Assembly: GCF_030295425.1 (NCBI RefSeq)
Contig: NZ_AP027081.1
Coordinates: 1,364,001 to 1,428,000 of the forward strand
DNA length: 64,000 bases
DNA from: Mesoterricola sediminis
GTDB taxonomy: Bacteria > Acidobacteriota > Holophagae > Holophagales > Holophagaceae
Reading direction: 5' to 3'
Shown here: piece after piece, positions 59,523 through 64,000 of the stretch
How positions within the stretch are numbered: the stretch's first letter is position 1
How the letters are laid out: each line of letters begins with the position of its first letter
Made by a program: the position numbers and the translations under genes
The notes under the pieces: model-generated
What the model was told of the DNA's origin: nothing
What the model saw: the letters and a program-made list of their open reading frames with translations, nothing else
The model's database searches: none

Positions 59523-61160
59523 TCAATGGGCGGCGAGGCGCCGGAGGCGGCGGATGAGGGCATTGGTGGAGCCGTCGTGGGCCAGGGCGGGCTCGGTTCC
59601 CGCCTCCAGTTCGGGCAGGATGCGGCGGCTGAGCTCCTTGCCGAGCTCCACTCCCCACTGGTCGAAGGGATTGATGCCCCAGACGGCGCCCTGGACGAAG
59701 ACCATGTGCTCGTAGAGGGCCACGAGGGCGCCGAGGACGGCGGGGGTGAGGCGCTCGGCCAGGATCACGTTGGAGGGGCGGTTGCCCGGGAACGTCCGGT
59801 GGGGCACCAGCGCCGGGGAGGCGCCCTCGGCGGCGACCTCGGCGGAGGTCTTGCCGAAGGCCAGGGCCTCGGCCTGCGCCAGCACGTTGGAGAGGAGCAT
59901 GGCGTGGTGGCCGTCCAGCGGGTTCAGGGAGCGCGCGAAGGCGATGAAGTCGCAGGGGATCAGGTGGCTGCCCTGGTGGATGAGCTGGTAGAAGGAATGC
60001 TGGCCGTTGGTGCCCGGCTCCCCCCAGTAGACGGGGCTGGTGGGCGCGCCCACGGCCTCCCCGTCCAGGGTCACCGATTTGCCGTTGCTCTCCATGATCA
60101 GCTGCTGGAGGTAGGCCGGGAACCGGCGCAGGTAGTGGTCGTAGGGGAGGACGGCGACGGTGGGCGCCTCGAAGAAGTCGGCGTACCAGATGCCGAGGAG
60201 GCCCAGGATCATGGGCATGTTGCGCTCGACGGGGGCGGTGCGGAAATGCTCGTCCATGGCCCGGAAGCCTTCGAGGAGCTCGCGGAACCGGTCCGGGCCC
60301 ACGGCGATCATGGTGGAGAGGCCGATGGCGGAGTCCAGGGAGTAGCGTCCCCCGACCCAGTCCCAGAACCCGAACATGTTCGCCGTATCGATGCCGAAGG
60401 CGGCCACCTTGGCGGCGTCGGTGCTCACGGCGACGAAGTGCCGCGCGACGGCGGCCTCGTCCTCCAGGGCCCGCAGGCACCAGGCCCGGGCGGAGCGGGC
60501 GTTGGCCATCGTCTCCTGGGTGGTGAAGGTCTTGCTGCTGACGATGAAGAGGGTGGTCCGGGGGTCCAGGTCCCGGGTGGCCTCGCAGAAGTCGGTGGCG
60601 TCCACGTTCGAGACGAACCGGAACTCGATGTCCCGGGTGGCGTAGGCGCGCAGGGCCTCGCAGACCATCGCGGGGCCCAGGTCGCTGCCCCCGATGCCGA
60701 TGTTCACCACGGCGCGGATCGGCATCCCGGTGAACCCCTTCCATTCGCCGCTCCGCACGGCCCCGGCGAAGGCGGCCATCCGGTCCAGGACCTCGTGGAC
60801 GGCGGGGACGACGTTCCGGCCGTCCACCTCGACCGAGGCGCCCCGGGGGGCCCGGAGGGCGGTGTGGAGCACGGCCCGGCCCTCCGTGACGTTGATGCGC
60901 CGCCCCGTGAACATGGCCTCGACGCGGTCGCCCACGCCCCGCTCCCGGGCCAGGTCCGCGAGCAGCTCCAGGGTCCGGGCGGTGACCCGGTTCTTGGAGT
61001 AGTCCAGGAACAGCCCGGCGGCCTCCAGGGTGAAGGCCTCGCCCCGGGCGGGGTCCCCGGCGAAGAGTTCCCGCAGGTGGAGGCCGCGGATTTCCGCGAA
61101 GTGGTCCTGGAGGGCCTTCCAGGCCTTCGACTCGGTGAGGGGGGCGGTGCGCTTGTCCAT
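59523..61160 (-). CDS. pgi: Glucose-6-phosphate isomerase
   Basis: 545 residues, long PGI form. [70 protein letters not shown] and [18 protein letters not shown] (active Glu and His), with [10 protein letters not shown] and a final [14 protein letters not shown]. It interconverts glucose-6-phosphate and fructose-6-phosphate in the cytosol. The ATG is preceded at exactly six bases by TAATCT and has no ribosome site, so it is a likely leaderless start. The CBS protein downstream could be co-transcribed. Confidence 0.95.
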   Translation of the reverse strand: MDKRTAPLTESKAWKALQDHFAEIRGLHLRELFAGDPARGEAFTLEAAGLFLDYSKNRVTARTLELLADLARERGVGDRVEAMFTGRRINVTEGRAVLHTALRAPRGASVEVDGRNVVPAVHEVLDRMAAFAGAVRSGEWKGFTGMPIRAVVNIGIGGSDLGPAMVCEALRAYATRDIEFRFVSNVDATDFCEATRDLDPRTTLFIVSSKTFTTQETMANARSARAWCLRALEDEAAVARHFVAVSTDAAKVAAFGIDTANMFGFWDWVGGRYSLDSAIGLSTMIAVGPDRFRELLEGFRAMDEHFRTAPVERNMPMILGLLGIWYADFFEAPTVAVLPYDHYLRRFPAYLQQLIMESNGKSVTLDGEAVGAPTSPVYWGEPGTNGQHSFYQLIHQGSHLIPCDFIAFARSLNPLDGHHAMLLSNVLAQAEALAFGKTSAEVAAEGASPALVPHRTFPGNRPSNVILAERLTPAVLGALVALYEHMVFVQGAVWGINPFDQWGVELGKELSRRILPELEAGTEPALAHDGSTNALIRRLRRLAAH

Positions 61161-61166
61161 GCCACA

Positions 61167-61172
61167 AGATTA
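61167..61172 (-). promoter_or_regulatory. Leaderless -10 TAATCT of pgi
   Basis: Minus-strand TAATCT, then TGTGGC, then the ATG at 61160-61158. No Shine-Dalgarno sequence is present. Confidence 0.55.
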
Positions 61173-61216
61173 CCGGAAGCGCCCCGGACCCTGGGATACT
61201 CGGGGGGGAGGACATC

Positions 61217-61891
61217 ATGGCCAAGGGCTTCTTCACGCCGGCGCTCTTCGGGTTCCTCGCGGAACTGAGGGCCGAGAACAGCCGGGAATGGTTCCAGGCG
61301 AACAAGGCCCGCTTCGAACGGGACGTGCGGGAGCCCATGCTGGCCTTCATCGCCGCCTTCGGCGAACCCCTCGCCGGGATCAGCCCGCGGTTCGCGGCCG
61401 ACCCCAGGCCCGCGGGCGGCTCCATGTTCCGGATCGTCCGGGACACCCGCTTCAGCCGGGACAAGAGCCCCTACAAGACCAACATCGGGGCCCAGTTCCG
61501 CCACCGGGACTGCCCGCGGGACGCCCACGCGCCGGCCTTCTACCTCCACCTGGAGCCCGGCGGCTGTTTCGGGGGCGGCGGCAGTTGGCACCCCGATCCG
61601 GCGGCGCTGGCCCGCATCCGGGCGCGGATCGCCGCCAAACCCCAGGAATGGAAGGCCCTGGCCAAGGCGGGCATCGAGGTGGCCGGGGACAGCCTCGTCC
61701 GGGTCCCCGCGGGCTTCGATCCCGCCCATCCCCTGGCGGAGGCCTTGAAAATGAAGGACTTCTACGCCCTGACCCCCTTCAGCCAGCGGGAGGTCTGCGC
61801 CCCGGATTTCCTGGACCGCTATGCGGAGACCTGCCGGGGGAACGCCCCGCTCCTCAAGTTCCTGGCCAAGGCCCTGGACCTGCCCTTCTGA
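61217..61891 (+). CDS. DUF2461 family protein
   Basis: 224 residues covering the whole DUF2461 family (TIGR02453): FTPALFGFLAELRAENSREWFQANKARFERDVREPM, then RIVRDTRFSRDKSPYKTNIGAQF and FYLHLEPGGCFGGGG. Function unknown in the family. No membrane segment. AGGA precedes the ATG. Divergent from pgi (56 bases between starts), with a GATACT in the gap. Confidence 0.88.
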   Translation: MAKGFFTPALFGFLAELRAENSREWFQANKARFERDVREPMLAFIAAFGEPLAGISPRFAADPRPAGGSMFRIVRDTRFSRDKSPYKTNIGAQFRHRDCPRDAHAPAFYLHLEPGGCFGGGGSWHPDPAALARIRARIAAKPQEWKALAKAGIEVAGDSLVRVPAGFDPAHPLAEALKMKDFYALTPFSQREVCAPDFLDRYAETCRGNAPLLKFLAKALDLPF

Positions 61892-61992
61892 GGGACGCGG
61901 CAGGGTGGGTTCATAACATGATTGATTCGTAACATTTGGGGCTGGCCAGGCCCCCGCGGGAGCACCATATTGCCCCCCTGGAGGAAGCCCCC

Positions 61993-62076
61993 GTGGAAAC
62001 CATCGCCATCCTGTCCCTGGTCATCTCGATCCTGCATACGGTCGCCTACATCTGGTTCAACGCCGCCCGGCACTGA
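61993..62076 (+). CDS. Candidate 27-residue single-helix membrane peptide
   Basis: GTG start with GAGGAAG eight bases upstream. Product VETIAILSLVISILHTVAYI then WFNAARH, one 18-residue hydrophobic helix with a short basic tail. It has the look of small bacterial membrane peptides. There is a free 100-base stretch in front of it with AT-rich promoter-like sequence (about 61912-61940). No family can be assigned to so short a product. Confidence 0.4.
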   Translation: METIAILSLVISILHTVAYIWFNAARH

Positions 62077-62138
62077 GCCGGGGTATTCCCGGCCGGGGGC
62101 CTGCCGTAGACTGGGGGCGCATCCCCCCGGAGGCCGCC

Positions 62139-62912
62139 GTGTCCTGGAACCCCGACTCCTACCTGCGGTTCGCCGAACCCCGCCTGCGCCCCGCCCTGGA
62201 CCTGCTGGCCCGCGCCGACCTGACGGATCCGGGCGTCATCGTGGACCTGGGCTGCGGCACGGGCCACCTCACGCGACGCCTGGCGGAGCGCTGGCCCCAG
62301 GCCCGGGTCACGGGCGTGGACAGTTCGGCGGCCATGCTCGGCAAGGCGGCGGAGGGCGGGCCGGGGCCCGAATGGGTCCTCGCGGACCTCGCCACCTGGC
62401 AGCCCGCGGCGCCCGTGGACCTCCTCGTCTCGAACGCCGCCCTCCAGTGGCTGCCGGACCACGGGACCCTGCTCAAGCGGCTCATGGGCCACCTGGCCCC
62501 CGGCGGCGTCCTGGCGGTCCAGATGCCCGACAACTACGAGGCCTCCTCCCACGTGCGCGTGGCCGAGGCGGCGGCCCTGGGCCCCTGGGCCCCGCGCCTC
62601 GCCCACCTCCACGGGCCCCGGCCGGTCGCGTCCCGCTTCTTCTACTACGAGGTGCTCTCCCCCCTGGCGGCGGAGGTGGACATCTGGGGCACGGAGTACC
62701 TCCACGTGCTGGAAGGCGCCGACCCCGTCATGAACTGGGTCCGGGGCACCTCCCTGCGGCCCTACCTGGACGCCCTGGAAGGGGCGGAGCGGGCCGCCTT
62801 CGAGGCCCAGGTCACCTGGCGCCTGGCCTCCGCGTACCCTCAGCGGCCCGACGGCACCACCCTCTTCCCGTTCAAGCGCCTCTTCCTGGTGGCCCGCAAG
62901 GCGGCGGACTGA
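62139..62912 (+). CDS. SAM-dependent methyltransferase, trans-aconitate 2-methyltransferase-like
   Basis: 257 residues. MSWNPDSYLRFAEPRLRPALDLLAR is the Tam N-terminus, VIVDLGCGTGHLTRRLAERWP is motif I, VTGVDSSAAML motif II, and VDLLVSNAALQWLPDH the post-II region. The C-terminal YLHVLEGADPVMNWVRGTSLRPYLDAL is also typical of Tam. It methylates trans-aconitate, an inhibitor of aconitase formed by side reaction. GTG start with CGGAGG five bases upstream; TAGACT 26 bases before, so this gene has an ordinary leader. Confidence 0.85.
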   Translation: MSWNPDSYLRFAEPRLRPALDLLARADLTDPGVIVDLGCGTGHLTRRLAERWPQARVTGVDSSAAMLGKAAEGGPGPEWVLADLATWQPAAPVDLLVSNAALQWLPDHGTLLKRLMGHLAPGGVLAVQMPDNYEASSHVRVAEAAALGPWAPRLAHLHGPRPVASRFFYYEVLSPLAAEVDIWGTEYLHVLEGADPVMNWVRGTSLRPYLDALEGAERAAFEAQVTWRLASAYPQRPDGTTLFPFKRLFLVARKAAD

Positions 62913-62937
62913 CCTCGCCACCGGCGGGGCGGGGCTG

Positions 62938-62943
62938 TACGCT
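62938..62943 (+). promoter_or_regulatory. Leaderless -10 TACGCT of the MarC gene
   Basis: TACGCT, then GGAGCC, then the ATG at 62950. GGAG in the gap is too close to the ATG for a normal ribosome site. Confidence 0.45.
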
Positions 62944-62949
62944 GGAGCC

Positions 62950-63558
62950 ATGGACCTCGCCTCCTTCGCCTCGGCCATCCTCGTCCTCGTCCTGGTGACC
63001 GATCCCCTGGGGAACATCCCCATCGTCATCCCCCTCCTGCGCCGCGTGGACCCCGCGCGCCGGCGCCGGGTGATCATCCGCGAGGTGGCCTTCGCCACGG
63101 CGATCCTGCTGTTCTTCGCCCTCTTCGGCCAGCGGGTGCTGCGCCTCATGCACCTCTCCGACACCTCCCTGGGCATCGCCGGCGGCGTCATCCTCTTCCT
63201 GGTGGCCCTGCGCATGGTCTTCCCCCACCCCGAGGGCCAGGAGGGCACCCCCGACCACGGCGAGCCGTTCCTGGTGCCCCTGGCCATCCCCTTCATCGCC
63301 GGCCCCTCGGCCATCGCCACCGTGCTCCTGATGGTCTCCGGGGACCCGCACCGCCTGCCCCATTGGCTCGCCGCCACCGTCGTGGCCATGTCCGTCTCCG
63401 CGGTGGTCCTCGGTTCGGCGGAGCGCATCGCCGCCTTCCTGGGCGAGAAGGTCACCCTCGCCTTCGAGCGCCTCATGGGCCTTGTCCTCACCGCCATCGC
63501 CGTGGAGATGCTCCTCAACGGCATCGAGAAATTCGTCCGCCAGCTCCGGATGGGGTAG
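62950..63558 (+). CDS. MarC family integral membrane protein
   Basis: 202 residues, six hydrophobic helices. VLVLVTDPLGNIPIVIPLL is the family motif (D-P-x-G-N-x-P), repeated loosely as VPLAIPFIAGPSAIATVLLM in the second half, as in the MarC/UPF0056 fold of two inverted repeats. Despite the name, MarC is not part of multiple-antibiotic resistance; function is unknown. It starts 37 bases after the methyltransferase. Confidence 0.88.
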   Translation: MDLASFASAILVLVLVTDPLGNIPIVIPLLRRVDPARRRRVIIREVAFATAILLFFALFGQRVLRLMHLSDTSLGIAGGVILFLVALRMVFPHPEGQEGTPDHGEPFLVPLAIPFIAGPSAIATVLLMVSGDPHRLPHWLAATVVAMSVSAVVLGSAERIAAFLGEKVTLAFERLMGLVLTAIAVEMLLNGIEKFVRQLRMG

Positions 63559-63573
63559 GCCGGAACGGGGCGC

Positions 63574-64000
63574 TCAGGTCAGGGGGATCCCCTGGACGGT
63601 CCCGGCGCGATCCGTCAGGCGCGACCCGTCGCCGAGCGCCTCGAGCATGACCCTCGCCGCGTCCCTGGCAAGCCGGTCCTCGGAGGCGCCCGATGCGCCC
63701 TGGGTGGCGGAGAAGGCCTTCAGCAGATCCCAGGCGGTCTTCTGCTGGTCCCGGTCCAGGGCGTCCAGGGCCAGGTAGAAACGGGTCAGCCTGAAGTCGG
63801 GGTCCAGGCGGTGGATGCGCCCGAACAGGGCCGAGGCCGCCGCATGATCGCCCTGCCTCCACAGGTCGACGGCCTTCCCGTAGGCGCTGTCCCTGGTGTC
63901 GCCGGTGACGCGGGGTTCCGACGCCGCCGTGGGGGCTGCGGGACCGGGCTGGGGCTTGACCCGGAACGGGAGCACCAGGGTCTGCGCGGAGGCGATGGGC
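63574..64000 (-). CDS. TPR-like secreted protein, C-terminal part
   Basis: The frame runs out of the window to the right, so the start is missing. At least 141 residues. The visible N-terminus PIASAQTLVLPFRVKPQPG looks like the end of a signal peptide (A-S-A cleavage), then AYGKAVDLWRQGDHAAASALFGRIHRLDPDFRLTRFYLALDALD, one TPR-like helix pair, and a helical end. Probably a periplasmic assembly or scaffolding protein; partner unknown. Convergent with the MarC gene. Confidence 0.65.
   Translation of the reverse strand, partial: PIASAQTLVLPFRVKPQPGPAAPTAASEPRVTGDTRDSAYGKAVDLWRQGDHAAASALFGRIHRLDPDFRLTRFYLALDALDRDQQKTAWDLLKAFSATQGASGASEDRLARDAARVMLEALGDGSRLTDRAGTVQGIPLT

Overview
The window is about 64 kb of very GC-rich DNA from a Gram-negative, flagellated, chemotactic bacterium. 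The protein families, strong GC-ending codon bias, gene style (many receiver, PATAN, HD-GYP and PilZ proteins, a DUF1015-serA-serC cluster, a lactate permease beside a glycerate kinase) and frequent promoters placed directly against the start codon fit Acidobacteriota of the class Holophagae (Geothrix or Holophaga type). That placement is an inference from style; no rRNA or marker phylogeny was available.

Core chromosome, left part (1-14.5 kb): end of an outer-membrane barrel gene, pirin, a secreted protein, universal stress protein, a membrane acyltransferase and a CorC-type CBS protein. Then come a stand-alone receiver, a GH113-like glycoside hydrolase, a receiver-PATAN protein, a histidine phosphatase, DUF1015-serA-serC (serine branch), an HD-GYP phosphodiesterase, and a DNA-uptake/repair group (ComEA-like, pseudopilin, RadC).

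Decayed mobile zone (14.5-21.9 kb): an IS256 fragment cut by a 5'-truncated IS91-type transposase, then two inverted IS1380 remnants bracketing an AT-richer cargo of three secreted-protein genes (one has no standard start codon), then a broken GNAT acetyltransferase. A hemerythrin gene and a large hybrid kinase restore the normal base composition. A Ski2-like DUF3516 helicase, a PilZ protein and a HEAT-repeat protein follow.

tRNA-Ser island (30.72-34.78 kb): the most striking locus. A tRNA-Ser(TGA) gene is split in its anticodon loop. The 5' half is at 30717-30755 and the 3' half ends at 34781, each carrying the same 12-base core. Joined at that core, the halves give a perfect cloverleaf. The roughly 4 kb between them hold an AT-rich AAA-ATPase/TOPRIM-like gene, a possible ADP-ribosyltransferase-like gene, a truncated tyrosine integrase and a complete tRNA-Ser(TGA) on the opposite strand. 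The island seems to have destroyed a tRNA gene and brought a replacement.

Right part (34.8-64 kb): long-chain acyl-CoA synthetase, thermolysin-type protease, tRNA-Ser(GCT) with an inverted duplication of its own 3' end, lactate permease plus glycerate kinase, and an envelope-stress cassette (BON protein, Lmo0937-like peptide, YtxH protein). These are followed by a second hybrid kinase, MoeA, RelA/SpoT, a Nudix CoA pyrophosphatase, a YihY protein, FliL-FliN-ThiD, HU, TruA, NAD synthetase, a chemoreceptor, a CBS-pair protein, glucose-6-phosphate isomerase, DUF2461, a methyltransferase, a MarC protein and the end of a TPR-like gene.

Seven genes carry a TANNNT hexamer exactly six bases before the start codon, which suggests that leaderless transcription is common in this genome.
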